Origin: Toxonevra muliebris
Taxonomy: Eukaryota; Arthropoda; Insecta; Diptera; Pallopteridae
DNA: 64,000 nt
Direction: 5' to 3'
Assembly: GCA_963691655.1 (NCBI GenBank)
Contig: OY829328.1
Location: 29,531,890 to 29,595,889 of the forward strand
In this document: one piece after another, positions 48,856-60,426 of the stretch
How positions within the stretch are numbered: the first letter of the stretch is position 1
Layout of the letters: every line of letters begins with the position of its first letter
Program-made: the position numbers and the translations under genes
Notes under the pieces: generated by a model
Told to the model about the DNA's origin: nothing
Databases searched by the model: none
Seen by the model: only the letters and a program-made list of their open reading frames with translations

Positions 48856-49299
48856 TATGCCATCAAGATCTTTGAAACCAATGATAGAAACACTAGCGGA
48901 TCATCTTCAATTTTAAAGAATTTGTGTGATTTTGAATTCCAATCACGATAATTACTTCGATGAGTTTATTCAGTGTGTCTCATGGCGAGAAACTAGCTGT
49001 TTTAGACTGATTCTCTTTCCATTATATACACTCGATCTTACGCTATAATGTTTCTTATTAAAAAACTCAAAATTTTGTTTTAATTAAAAATTAGAATCCA
49101 CAGCTTTCCAAATGCCAAAAATGATTACACAATTTATAATTTATTTTAACCAACCTATAAAAAAGATAATTTACTGCCAAATTTGGAAAAAATTTCAAAC
49201 AATTTTTCCCAAATTAAATAACTTCAGTGAAGATATTTGGAATCAAATCTGTAATTCTGGGTTAGGATTTCAAATATTAGTAGCTTATATAGGATATTG

Positions 49300-49420
49300 A
49301 AAGATTAAGAACAATCACTAAGATCACTGATGAGGAATTGTGGCGGATTCCGAAACGGAGTCTGATTTTCCCGTCTCTATATACATTGTTGTTATGATGA
49401 CTACATTTGTTCATTAAGCC
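49300..49420 (+). ncRNA. Hammerhead-ribozyme-like repeat, copy 2
   Basis: Core elements are in the right order: CTGATGA (49327-49333); stem II GGAATT / GATTCC with a six-nt loop; GAAAC (49352-49356); a 3-bp stem III (CGG/CCG) with a 12-nt loop; and GTC (49373-49375), the usual cleavage triplet. Stem I is weak next to the core, but AACAAT upstream can pair with ATTGTT downstream beyond an internal loop. The family and the downstream word TTCATTAAGCCTG are shared with 15626-15790. Confidence 0.55.
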
Positions 49421-50252
49421 TGTTTATATATAACTTCAAATAACGAAATCATAAATAACTTTAATTAAACAGGTTTACGAATATCGGTAATGCTTTCTAC
49501 TTAAAATTACCGTAAAAACATTTTTTGATTGCTCAGGTTTAAAACCGTGTAAGCCTTAATTATTTAAATATTTCAATATTCAGAAGCAAAAATTAGAAAA
49601 TGTTGAGTGTTAATATTAATTATATTTCATTTATTGTTATAATTATTTTAAGGATGGGACGACATGAAAGTCAGGCATTGCGATCCATAAGATCTGTCGG
49701 ACCAAAGCCCAAAGTTATCAAAGAAAAAAAGGATTTAATTTAGTTTATAGTATTTTAATTTAAATAAATTCATACTTTTCTGTATTTATAGTATGCCAAT
49801 ATCTGTGGTGTTTCTCTTTTTTAATCTTTTAATGTATTTTCTTTATATCAGGTCATTAGCTAATTTATCTGGGTGAATCTTTAGTCTAATAACTTAGTTT
49901 TGGCAATATTTCACTGTCTTTTATTGAAGCTTCAAGATCTTTATGAATGATAGCATTTACCAGGATGCCACGCATATAGTTCTTAGCATTTTAGATAGAC
50001 GCTTTGGTACCATACTTTTTTTCGTATTGGCCGTCTTAAATGATAGTATTTTGTATTTGGTAACTTTAACTGATTTCCTATAAGCCCAATTCATATATTC
50101 TGTATTAAATTTATACGTTTACGTTTCGTTTCAATGTGTTTTCTCCTTGTTAACCGCTTGTCAAGGCGTATCCTTAAGTAATTGATTACAGGTTTCTGTG
50201 GAATATTTTGGTTATTGAATATCACTTTTCACTTTAACATAGTATTTTCACC

Positions 50253-51604
50253 TGCTCAAAATAATAGTTACACTTCATAACTATTCATTTTAACTCCTCT
50301 GCACAACTTTTGTGGAAATTTAAAGAGTAAATTGTGGAGAAAATATAAACAGCATAATCTAGCAACGCTGTTGTCAACAAAATAGAAAGTGTAGATCCTC
50401 AATATATGATTTACTTGAACTTTCTGTGAATGAACTACAAATTGGCTTGCTCAAAATAATAGTTACACCTACAAGTGTAATTTAATACATTTTAATAAAA
50501 GTTAATATAACATTTTTTTCGGATTTTTTTTTAAAGAACGGTAAGCTTTCTCTAATAATTTTTGCCAAACGACATGAATTGATAATGGAAATTGTTATTC
50601 ATATGGGTCGTAAATCAAATCGTACCGACGAAAAACCCCCGATCGGTTTCCAACTTGAGAAAATATGGGAAATTTCTTCGGTGCATTGGTGAACTTACTA
50701 ACATATCCCATAATTTTGTCAGAAATGTAATAAAAAAGAGAAAATCGAAGGTAAGCCTTCAAAAACGAACACAACGCTTGATCGACATATAGTCACCTTA
50801 TGCAAAAAGACCTATTTAAATCATCAAAGGCAATTGCAGTAAAAATTGGAAACGGGGTTAGTGCTGAAACAATTTGGTGACGGCTACAAAAAACCAACCC
50901 ACCAGGATGATATGTCCTATATACCAGACAACAAATAAAATAACTGTCGCCGAATACAAGGAACAATTACAAAATGTGATGCTACCCTATTCTGAGAAAA
51001 ACATGCCTTTGCATTGAGTCCATTAGCAATATAACGACAAAGCACATCCCATGCTGGTAAAAAAAAACACTTTGAGGACCATTAAGTCGATTTGTTGTTG
51101 AGTCCCTGGACTAGAAACCTATAGAAAACCTGTGGGGAAAGTTGAAAAACAAATGGTCCAAGCAAACTTTTTCAAAACAAGGAGCAGTTGTGACAATTTG
51201 TACGAAAAATGTGGTATGATATACTCAAGTAATCCTGTCAGACTTTAATCAACAGCATACTGAAACAAATAGTGAAAGTAGTCCAACATGGGGGTGGATA
51301 TACAGGTTATTAGATAAATAATTAAAAATGTATACAAAACTATTCTTACCGTTGTTAATGTTTTTGTATTTTTCCATAAAGCATAAGTGTACCTATTTTT
51401 ATAAGCAGGCTGATTTAGGCAAAATAAATATTTATCGATCTCAACATTTGTATTTTACACTATATATTAAAAAAATTATTTTTTTTATATGTATAAAATC
51501 AAAGAAATAATGTGCGTTTGTTTTGTTTTGAAAATGTTGAATAAAAATATTTTTCTGTTTTGTTGAAGTTAGAATTCTAATGTGAAACTATTATTTTGAG
51601 CAAG
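50253..51604 (+). mobile_element. Degenerate Tc1-like element with IR/DR ends
   Basis: GCTCAAAATAATAGTTACAC occurs at 50254 and again, in the same direction, at 50449. Its inverse (GTGAAACTATTATTTTGAGC) lies at 51582. Repeats about 200 bp apart at one end are typical of Tc1 elements with IR/DR termini. Between them is a shattered transposase: GRKSNRTDEKPR, ISHNFVRNVIKK, later a NLWGKLKNKW-like nucleotide stretch near 51130. Stops and frameshifts occur throughout. Confidence 0.7.
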
Positions 51605-52095
51605 TGTGTATATGTTTAGAAGATACAAAATAAACATGTTTTTCAAGAATTTTTCCTGAAGATATGAGCTTGTTTATGCTAAGACCGTTGTATACGTTTG
51701 ATTATTACTAATTTAATTGAAAATCGTGTCGTCAAGTCAGCCCCTTGACTTTCAAAAAGTGAAAATTTTTTCAATCGAAATCTTTTCTTTGGTTAGTAGT
51801 TTTTTTTTAAGTGACTGTCAAAATTACCGCTACTGGTATATAAAAAGTGTTGAATCTTTAACGGATCTAACTAACATACTTGCGATATAAAACAAAATAC
51901 AATTAGGCACTTTTAATGTACTACTTTATTCCACAATTTTAAAAATTTCAACAAGAAAATTATAAAATACATTAACTTTTTACTTAAATTCTAATAAATG
52001 CAACAGTTTTCAGAGGTATTCACAATTCAATAATATACAAGTCCAAAAAATTTATATAAATGCGTTTATACACAAAAAGTGGGAGTCATTTCCTA

Positions 52096-54100
52096 TTACA
52101 TACGGAATACACCGAATTTTGTATCATGACCGGCATTGTTTAGAGCAGCTTTCAAGCTGAGACCCAAAACTTGACGCGTATTTGCCGGATCTATGATGCC
52201 ATCATCCCACAGCCTAGCTGTACTATAGTATGGAGAACCTTCTTTTTCGAATGTTTCAACAATTGGAGCCTTTAGTTTGTTGGCCTCCATTTCGGTGAAT
52301 GTTTTACCAGCACGTTGCCGTTGATCTGCAGTAATTTGTGCAAGAACATTAGCAGCTTGTGCGCCGCCCATAACGGAAATGCGGGAGTTGGGCCACATGT
52401 AGAGAAAACGTGGAGAATAAGCACGACCGCACATACCTTTTAGATAACAATGATTAAACTATTGTTAAATACAGAAACATTATTATTTGATTTATGAACC
52501 TACCATAGTTTCCTGCACCATATGAACCACCAATAATAACGGTGAATTTCGGTACATTTGCACATGCAACTGATGTTACCATTTTGGCACCATTTTTAGC
52601 AATTCCATTTGCCTCAGCATCCCGTCCCACCATAAACCCGGTTATATTCTGCAAAAACACCAAAGGTATCTTGCGTTGTGCGCAAAGCTGTACAAAGTGT
52701 GATCCCTTGAGCGCACTTTCTGAGAACAGTACACCATTATTGCCAACAATACCTACAGTATGTCCATAAAGTTTCGCAAAACCACACACCAAAGTTTCAC
52801 CATATAATTTCTTAAACTCTGTAAATCTACTGCCATCCACAATGCGTGCAATTACTTCACGTACATCAAAGCTTTTGGTGAGATTTGGTCCTACAATGCC
52901 ATACAATTCGTGGGTGTTATATTTTGGCTCTTCAATTGTTGTTGTAGTACTCTGAGTCGATGATTTGATAGTTTTTTGGCTCGAGTATAAATATTGTTCA
53001 TTGAAGGCATTTGTCGAGTCGAAATTCAAGTTCCGAACTACTTGCCGAGCCAAATAGAGCGCATGCTCGTCATCCACTGCATAGTGATCAGTGACACCTG
53101 AAGTTTTGCAATGCAAGTCAGCACCACCTAAATCTTCAGCGGAAACCTCTTCACCAGTGGCAGCTTTTACGAGTGGTGGTCCTGCCAAGAAAATTGTTCC
53201 CTGTTTCTTTACAATGATGCTCTCATCGGCCATTGCAGGCACATAAGCACCACCTGCGGTACAGCTTCCCATAACTACAGCAATTTGGGGAATGCCCAAT
53301 GCAGACATATTGGCTTGATTATAGAAAATTCGTCCAAAGTGAAGTTTGTCGGGGAAAACTTCAGCTTGACGTGGCAAATTAGCACCACCCGAGTCAACTA
53401 GGTAAATCTAAATAAAGAGAAATTCAATGAACAGAGCGCTTAAGCGAGCAAATCACATGGTTCTATATTTTGCACTTACACATGGCAAACGATTCTCTTG
53501 CGCAATTTCCTGCGCACGCAAATGCTTCTTTACAGTAATCGGATAATAACTTCCTCCTTTAACTGTTGCGTCATTTGCAACTACCACGCATTCCATCCTT
53601 CGAAAATTAACATTTTAAATGTTTGAAATAATGAACTTTAAGCATAACATACCCACATACTCTGCCAATACCAGTCACAATACCACCAGAATTAACCACT
53701 TCATCGCCATACAATTCATAACCGGCCAAAGTACTTAATTCCAAAAACGGTGAGCCTTTATCTAAGAGCATATTAATACGGTCTCTGGCTAAAAGCTTTC
53801 CACGTGAGGTGTGACGCTCGGTGGCTGTTGGTCCACCACCAGTTAAAACTTCATTTGTGATACCACGTAATTGTGTAATTAATTTGGACATTTCGCTGGC
53901 ATTTTCCTATAAGAAATTCGATATTAAATAAAAAGCATATGATAAATAAGTATACATTAGCTTACTTTAAATTCGCTGGAATTCTTATCAATCGATGTAG
54001 GTATAACATCAGCATCACCAACGTGCAAAAGTCGCACGGAACTGCGTAGAATACCCGTGGAAATTGAATTTCTCACAACACTAGTTAATTTTAACATCAT
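52096..54100 (-). CDS. Mccc2: Methylcrotonoyl-CoA carboxylase beta subunit, mitochondrial
   Basis: Five exons, 54100-53966, 53906-53653, 53597-53480, 53407-52504 and 52436-52096, splice in frame (phases 0, 2, 0, 1) to 583 residues; human MCCC2 has 563. Two ATGs stand in tandem at the start; the first residues ([19 protein letters not shown]) are basic and hydroxylated, as in a matrix presequence. The carboxyltransferase fold is complete: [44 protein letters not shown] in the N-terminal half, and [49 protein letters not shown] in the C-terminal half. With the biotin-bearing alpha subunit it carboxylates 3-methylcrotonyl-CoA in leucine breakdown. A short Ser/Thr-rich insert near [12 protein letters not shown] is not in the human protein. 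No damage was seen. Confidence 0.97.
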
Positions 54101-54676
54101 TTTGAAATATACTACAATTGATTTCTATACAAAATAAATGTAAAAAAAAATAAAATTCACAAAATTTCAGAAAAGACCAGCAGTCGCACTACCAACTACG
54201 ATCGACGGAAAACGAAATGTCAAAGTTACATCACACACAGTGCAATGATAACAGGGAACAGCTGTTTTTGGTCGGGGAAGGAAGAAGATCGGCTCATCGA
54301 AACACTAGGGATGATTTCACAATTTAAAAAACAAAAATTTGCAATCATTTATCTCAGTGAATCATAAATGTAGTCATAAGTTTGTTCTAAGATATTTTTG
54401 TAATAAAGAAATTCACTTTCTTCTATGTAGTCAGAACACTTTTTTTTATGGATTTGTACATAAACACTGAATTGCAAATGACATCCCTGTTTTGCAAACA
54501 TTTAGTACTTATTTGTCCTTATAAAATTTCCCATTATATAGATTTTTAAATTGCCCCAAAAAATTTTTGACATTTCAATTGACTTTTCTCTATTTTGCGA
54601 ACAACTCGTGAAGAGGAGTAGAAAATATCCAATATTTTTTTCGGCTTTAATTTCAATTAATTAATCTAAATTTAAA
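54101..54676. promoter_or_regulatory. Divergent Mccc2 / COX7C promoter region
   Basis: Only 576 bp separate the two start codons. The region holds both leaders and presumably both promoters. A palindrome AACAGCTGTT lies near 54257-54266. A pyrimidine-rich TTTTCTCTATTTT lies near 54584-54596, before the COX7C leader, where a TCT-type initiator would be expected. No TATA box at a fitting position was identified. Confidence 0.5.
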
Positions 54677-54965
54677 ATGTTGGGACGCACCAGCCTATTG
54701 GCACGTAATTTAACTAAATCCATGGTACGATTCCATAGCCATGGTGGTACTCCCGGTGAAGTAAGTTCAAAATGTATTTGTTGCAAACGTGATTACATAA
54801 TGCTGGGAAAATGTTATACCTTTATATTTAATTTCTTTGCTTTTTTAGAATTTGCCATTCGACCTACACAATCGCTACAAGTTGACTGCATTATTTGTAG
54901 TCTTCTTTGGGTCGGGATTGGCTGCTCCCTTCTTGGTTGTCAGACATCAATTGTTGAAGAAGTAG
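54677..54965 (+). CDS. COX7C: Cytochrome c oxidase subunit 7C
   Basis: Exons 54677-54760 and 54849-54965 (88-nt intron, phase 0) encode 66 residues. The N-terminus is a short matrix presequence (MLGRTSLLARNLTKSMVRFH), followed by the mature start SHGGTPGENLPFDLHNRYK. A single membrane span follows (LTALFVVFFGSGLAAPFLVV) and a basic end RHQLLKK. This is a small nuclear-encoded subunit of complex IV in the inner mitochondrial membrane. The gene is intact and divergent from Mccc2. Confidence 0.96.
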
Positions 54966-56618
54966 ACAAAATTTAAGGTTAGTGGTTTGAAATGTTACTA
55001 GTAACAACTACTCTTTATTAAAACATGAAAGATTATAGAAACTCGATTTCTTGTCATGTAAATATTCCGATATTCTATTAATCTTGTATTTTTTCTTTTG
55101 ATCTCTTCATTTTCAGATTTATTTCTTTACTTAAGCATAAAGTTGACTACCATATTTACCAACCCACACAGATTTTATGTTTAAGATTACAAAGTGTTTA
55201 ACGTTTAAGTGTAATATGGAATAACTTCATTCGCAAATAAAATATAATGTAAAAAAACACTGGAAAAGTATTTGTAAAATTAATTAAAATGCGCAGCAAG
55301 AAAATGTGAATTTTTAAAGTGCTTGATGTTTTGAAAAGTAATATTTTTAATAAAGGAGTATTCTTCAATTTCTGGCAGCCTCCAGAAATATCTTGTTCCA
55401 AAAGTTTTCCGAGTAAAAATCAAAAGATTTTATATACTTACAGTATAGAAAGATATTCTCTGCATTTATTAAAGTAGTCCGACAGCTATCTACACCAGAC
55501 CAAAATGCTTAATAACCATAACGTATCAATCCGATTTAAGTAAAGAGAATGAGTAGCCCAAGCCCCAACGTTGAGTTTATTCCCCGAAAAACTATTATTC
55601 TGTCAGACCCGAAGTGCTTTTCAGAAACTACAAAAGACTACCCAAAATTCAAAACACAGCTTCAATCTTAGGAAGAAGCACTTTATTAGTATTTTGGGAT
55701 GCTGAATTCAAATGTAAAGCCAAAATTTCAAAATAGCGGACATGAAAATGTAAAACGCATAGGATATTCACACGAAATGAAAAATTCATTGGAATAGTTA
55801 AAATAAAAATGTTGGGTCTTTCAATTCAAATGCTAAGTTAAAACTATGAGCAGGGCTGCCATCCATACTACTCAACTGGTTATGTCATATTAGTAATTTA
55901 TGTTGAGTACGGAAGAATAGATCTAGTATAATCGGCATAAAGGTCTAACAGTCTATAACACTGTTTCAATATTTTGATCATTTGGAGTTGACCTTTTACT
56001 TCATTCCGCAATGTTAGAGCGACCACAACTAGTTAATACAGTGCTTAGCAAAACCCATTTTATTATAGTTTCCGTATTATTTTTACTAAAATATTTTTTT
56101 TTTTTTTACTCAAATTTATAAGATTTCAACAAACAAAATTTGGGTTTGCTAATATTTTATTAAACATTTTAATTGCCTATCTTCAGCAAAAGATTCTTCT
56201 GTTTTTGGCAATGTAATGAATGCTTTGCAAAATGTGTATAGCTTTATATTATTTTACTGAGAAAGGATGGCCAAAAAATCAAAAATATTGTCAGTAACTG
56301 TATACATATGTCGAACTGATGAACCATTTGGGCATTGGCTTGATACAAACTATTCTAAGATTAACTCCCAAAACTATTTGAACTTATCGAAGAGTGATAT
56401 GGAAGATCACAATGCCTAAACTCGCTAACAACTTGTTTAGAAAAGTAGCAACACCAAAAATACACTTTCAACAGAAATAATGCAGATACATTTTTTTTTA
56501 ATTCCACAACTTTAGTTGTCACTTTTACTTCATTTCTGCGAGAACAAATAAATATTATAAAATTTAACAAAAAAATTCAACTAACTTCAAATCAAATTTT
56601 TAATAAAATTTGCGAAAA
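54966..56618. other. Spacer between the two COX7C genes
   Basis: The first few hundred bases should contain the COX7C 3' UTR. No other gene, inverted-repeat element or RNA was recognised. The final 100 bp must hold the leader and promoter of the second copy. Confidence 0.5.
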
Positions 56619-56941
56619 ATGCTGCTGCAGCACTTTAAGCTACTTACGCGCAATACACGCAAGATCTCTACATCCATGATTAGATATGATGGTCATGGAA
56701 GGCCTGGTTTACCTGGAGAAGTAAGATCAATATAAATACTATAGATTAATAATATCTATGATACATACATTCTTAAGAATAAGTTGGCATTATTGATATA
56801 CGCATGATTTTAATATATTTGCAGAATTTTCCGATGAATTTGGATATGGGCAAATATAAAATGACGCTTGTATTCACTTTTTTCTTTGGTTTACCATTAG
56901 GTGCTCCTTGGCTGGTGGTAATGCAATGTATGACAAAATAA
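56619..56941 (+). CDS. Diverged COX7C paralogue (COX7C-like)
   Basis: Exons 56619-56720 and 56825-56941 encode 72 residues. The intron is at the same codon (after PGE) and phase as in COX7C. The second exon has the same length, 117 nt. The presequence is longer (MLLQHFKLLTRNTRKISTSM), then GHGRPGLPGENFPMNLDMGK and a membrane span (LVFTFFFGLPLGAPWLVVMQ). The basic C-terminal RHQLLKK is replaced by CMTK. The frame and splice sites are clean, so this looks like a functional duplicate, perhaps a tissue-specific (for example testis) subunit; that role is an inference. Confidence 0.88.
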
Positions 56942-57229
56942 AAAAACTTATGTAAATGAATTTAAAATGTAGACAGAACAAATTAAAATACATTTTAAAT
57001 TAGAAACATTTTTTGAAAACTGTTACAAATAGCATGTACTACAATCAGGGCATCCAGTCCGCTTTATCAACGTTCTGGTCGGGTCAAAATAAAAATAAAA
57101 AAAATGGACCATGGAGTGTCCGGTTATGTCTTAACTGATAAATGCTAAATTAATCTTAAATGAAATTGAAATAAGTTGTCTCTGAGTACAAAAGCGTACT
57201 CACATCCGTGTGCTTTTAGGTAAGAAAGT

Positions 57230-57640
57230 AAGCTATATATGAAGAGGTTTGGCGTGCAGGCGTGGCATCTCTTCTTTGGATATATCTTCAGAATCATTTA
57301 CGTCATGACGTTCGTTGACAAAACTATACTACAAAAAAATGTGGGTGAGATTAGAAAAAAGGCGTGTCACAATCCATATAACCTGCATTTTCATTATGGG
57401 ATATCTCGGGAAAGATTTATGGTTCGGTATGAAGTAATTCCCCCATAATGACAGTTTGCGCGAGAAGGTGGTATATTTGTAGAAGTTATTTGGATTGGGC
57501 GGAATGAAGTTGTTTTAGGGCAAATAGGCGGCATATTGTTAGTAGTTATTGGGCAGAATATAGTCGTTTTTGCGCAAGTGGCCGTGACACCTTACTTACA
57601 AAAGATATCATCGTGGTATAACATTTATACATCATTTTTC
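57230..57640 (+). repeat. Copy of the 120-bp-period repeat family
   Basis: This stretch parallels 7700-8170: TTGACAAAAC followed by ACAAAAAAA, then CCTGCATTTTCATTATGGGA and GATATCTCGGGAAAGATTTA, then AGTTATTGGGCAGAATAT. The unit cores at about 57279 and 57400 are about 120 bp apart. The 69- and 63-codon frames here are chance frames. Confidence 0.5.
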
Positions 57641-58113
57641 AACAAAAGGGGAGACAAAACAATTGAGTTGCTCCAAATCAAAATGCAATTAAAGCATAAT
57701 AGTTCAGTGTCTTTTATTCCGTTTTGATTTGAGCTCCTCAATTATTTTTACGTGAAGTGATAATTTTTGTTAGTTAAAAATATTTATAGTTATTTTCAGG
57801 AGTTTGGGAGAAAATTAATTATATTTTGTGATAAAGTTTACTTTCCCCATTTACTAGGACTACCCACTTTTGGCGGGCTAACTTTAACCTCGAATTTGCA
57901 TCAAAATTTTATGAAAAAAACCTTAAGCGCTAACATTTAACTCTCACAGTACAGAGATCACATCACTGTAGATGACTACCAAGCCCCCTCCCCTTTATAT
58001 GACATTAAATTTCTGGCAAAAAAATATTGTGAAAAAATTTAACAATTTATTAAGTATAAAAAACAAACGTACATATAATTCTTAAACATGTCGGAGTTTT
58101 AATTCGTTTTTAA

Positions 58114-58893
58114 TTATAATTCATCTTTGTCATCAAATTCGTAATCTTCTTGGATTGGAGCATCTTGACAGATTTTTGCTTGCACAGAACAAATTTTTAT
58201 ATCTAAGTCATCAGCGATCACTTCAGCTTGAAAGGCTTTCAGGAAATTCTCCTCATGGTCATCCAATACTTCCAAACACTGATAAAAAAGAAAACAATAT
58301 TTAATATATGTATATTTTCTTCCACTTTTTTAATAGAAGATTTGGCAACTCACATAGTGTCCTAGCGATTTATTCAGGTCACCGTCTTGCACAAAGTCCA
58401 CAAGCGATGATTCAGGATTCATTTTATCATCAACTATAATCTTAAGTAGTGTAAATTTACCATTATTCTTATATGTTGCTTTCACATAATCATCCATTTT
58501 ATCACCTTTAATTTGTTATTATTTTATTATACATTTTCCATTTGCTTCAATTTATAAACTTACATATTTTCTCCATTAACTCTGTAAGGTACATTTCCGA
58601 TTTAACTAATTTTATTGTCTTGCTGATAGAATTGCCCGCTGCATCTAAACGGAAGCCAGTAATGTCCGCTTTTTTATTTGGATCTTCTTTTGCAATTGCA
58701 TCTTCCATTTCTTGTACGGTGGCTTTACAAACTAAAATATAGATGAATGGAATTAACAAAGAAAGAAAACATAAACAAAAACTACACGAAGTTTACCATG
58801 ACATTTAACTTCATCCGATGTGAATCCATGCACCAACAACAAAGTGTATGTACTCATCAAGGCACAAGTAAATAGGAAAACTTTTAAATTCAT
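58114..58893 (-). CDS. sel: seele / Canopy-2-like ER saposin-type protein
   Basis: Four exons, 58893-58797, 58731-58564, 58505-58354 and 58278-58114, phases 1, 1, 0, encode 193 residues. A signal peptide (MNLKVFLFTCALMSTYTLLL) is followed by six cysteines in the Canopy/saposin pattern: KCHVCKAT, MEKICDKM, HYCLEV, IKICSVQAKICQDA. Conserved blocks include FRLDAAGNSIS and KSEMYLTELMEKIC. The protein ends DDKDEL, an ER-retention signal. In Drosophila, Seele acts in the ER to support secretion or processing in the dorsal-ventral (Spätzle) pathway; Canopy-2 homologues assist folding or stability of membrane receptors. All cysteines and the retention signal are intact. Confidence 0.94.
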
Positions 58894-59341
58894 TTTGTTT
58901 GGTTATGTATAAGTGGAATGCCTTAAACTACTTATCGCGATTTGGATTGCTGGAGACTAACTTCTTAATTCGCAACTTAATTTCAATATGTGCACGTCAT
59001 TTAAATTAAACAGTTTCAAACATAAATTAAAATAAAAACTACATCACACCGGGATACTGGGACAAATCATACACGAAATTATCCACGTCTCCTAATTCAA
59101 TTGGTTAAAGGCGTATGTTAACAACATTGTCAACGATTAATGCGTGTGTTCAGTGCTTGTTAAGCGCACATTGTTGCATTTTTTATTACACCTCAGTTCA
59201 AATTAATAGAAACACTTTTTTGCCAGCTTATTTGCTTTGTTAACCCATTTCAGCTGATCGATTCTGAGTTTCTCCAATATTGCTTCATTTAATTAAAGGT
59301 TTTAAGCGGTAATTGTGATTCTGAAAGTTTTCTATAATTTA

Positions 59342-60426
59342 GGCCCTTATTATTAGCTGCTTTCGACGTTCGATCTTCGCTGGTTATCGAATGTAAAATT
59401 CTTATTATGAGCAGTGTCGAAATTTTCGCTGCGCATCGAATTTTTTCTCGAATACAATTTTGAGTAATAATTGTTAAAAATGTAAGTATTTTGCAGACGA
59501 CCTCGATAGCCTAGTGGATAGTGCACTAGGCTTTCATCTGGGAGGTTCGGGTTCGATTCCCGTCTTCGTCTGGTGGTTAATTTTCATCACTTTCTTATAT
59601 TCACTATCAATATGAAGTGTATGAGAATTATAAGACAGTGTACACACATTGGTTGGTAATGGCAAAACCACCAAGCCGATACAAAATTGCTACACTGCCG
59701 TTCGGAATCGGCGTTAAACTGTAGGTCCAACTATGTGGTATCACAATGGGCCGTTCAGGCCTAAGTGTGTCTCTCGACAGCCACTCCAACCTAACCTAAC
59801 CTAAGTATTTTGCAATTTTTTTAGCTTTTTGAGGACTAAAAACTAATTTTAAACTGTTTTTGTAAATTTTATGAAGGTCTAAAGTGCAACAAGAGCAATA
59901 AATTGCAGTTTGCAAATCCTTTGATTGCAAAAGATATTTTCTCAATCGCAGAACTGTTGCCAATTTTAATATGTTTGGAATTGATCTTGCTCATATGCAT
60001 TGCTTCAGCAGTTCATCTGTAATGGTCATCAAGTCCACAAACGTTTCCTTGGACAGTCGCAAGCTCTGTAGAAATCTGTACACAAATTTTACAGATGGCA
60101 AAGCTTCTTCAAAAGGCTGCACTTAATCGTTTTCATTCTGGCCATTTCCATCAATCTCTCATCCTCTTCCGATGAATCGTTGAACCATAATCCCTTTATA
60201 GTCAACTATTTTGTTATTTTTTCAACTTCATTTTTAAACTAATCGTATTTATTTTTTTAAATGACGATCAGCTGATAGAAATATACTATCGTGAACAAGT
60301 CAAAATGAGCGAAATTCACAATAGCGCTATTCTCTGTCGAAAGCACGTCATAATACCAAACTCAAATTCATGCGATCAGGGCATTCGACTACAGTCGAAG
60401 ATCGAACGCAGTTAATAATAAGGGCC
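59342..60426. mobile_element. Harbinger-like non-autonomous element
   Basis: Ends GGCCCTTATTATTAGCTGC (59342) and the inverse of the right end, GGCCCTTATTATTAACTGCG (60426), match; TTCGATCTTCG follows in both. Each end is bordered by TTA (59339-59341, 60427-60429), a 3-bp TWA-type duplication typical of PIF/Harbinger. No transposase was seen. A SINE sits inside it at 59496-59801. Confidence 0.75.
59496..59801 (+). mobile_element. tRNA-derived SINE with perfect 13-bp target duplication
   Basis: The head is tRNA-like (closest to Glu-type: CTAGTGGATAG in the D arm, CTTTCAT in the anticodon-loop position), with an exact B box GGTTCGATTCC. A non-tRNA body follows, including AAACTGTAGGTCC and GGGCCGTTCAGGCC, and a short tail of three CCTAA repeats. 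TAAGTATTTTGCA flanks both sides (59483-59495, 59802-59814). The pattern shows retrotransposition, and the perfect duplication suggests a fairly young insertion. Confidence 0.9.

Larger units (their letters stand above)
48908..52095. other. Intergenic region upstream of Eb1 and downstream of Mccc2
   Basis: No gene was recognised. It contains the better-preserved hammerhead-like repeat (49300-49420) and a Tc1 relic (50253-51604). The end next to 52095 is the 3' flank of the minus-strand Mccc2. A 30-codon frame at 49653-49743 after an AG is too short to call. Confidence 0.5.

Noticed and set aside
49653..49743. Short frame MGRHESQALRSIRSVG after an AG
   Set aside because: It has only about 30 codons, no upstream exon and no recognisable homology. 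It could be chance.
56619..56941. The second COX7C copy as a pseudogene
   Set aside because: The frame is open, splice sites are consensus and the membrane span is intact; divergence is in the presequence and tail only.
59496..59575. A functional tRNA-Glu gene
   Set aside because: The cloverleaf-like head has a weak anticodon stem and is followed by a non-tRNA body, a repeat tail and target duplications, so it is the head of a SINE.
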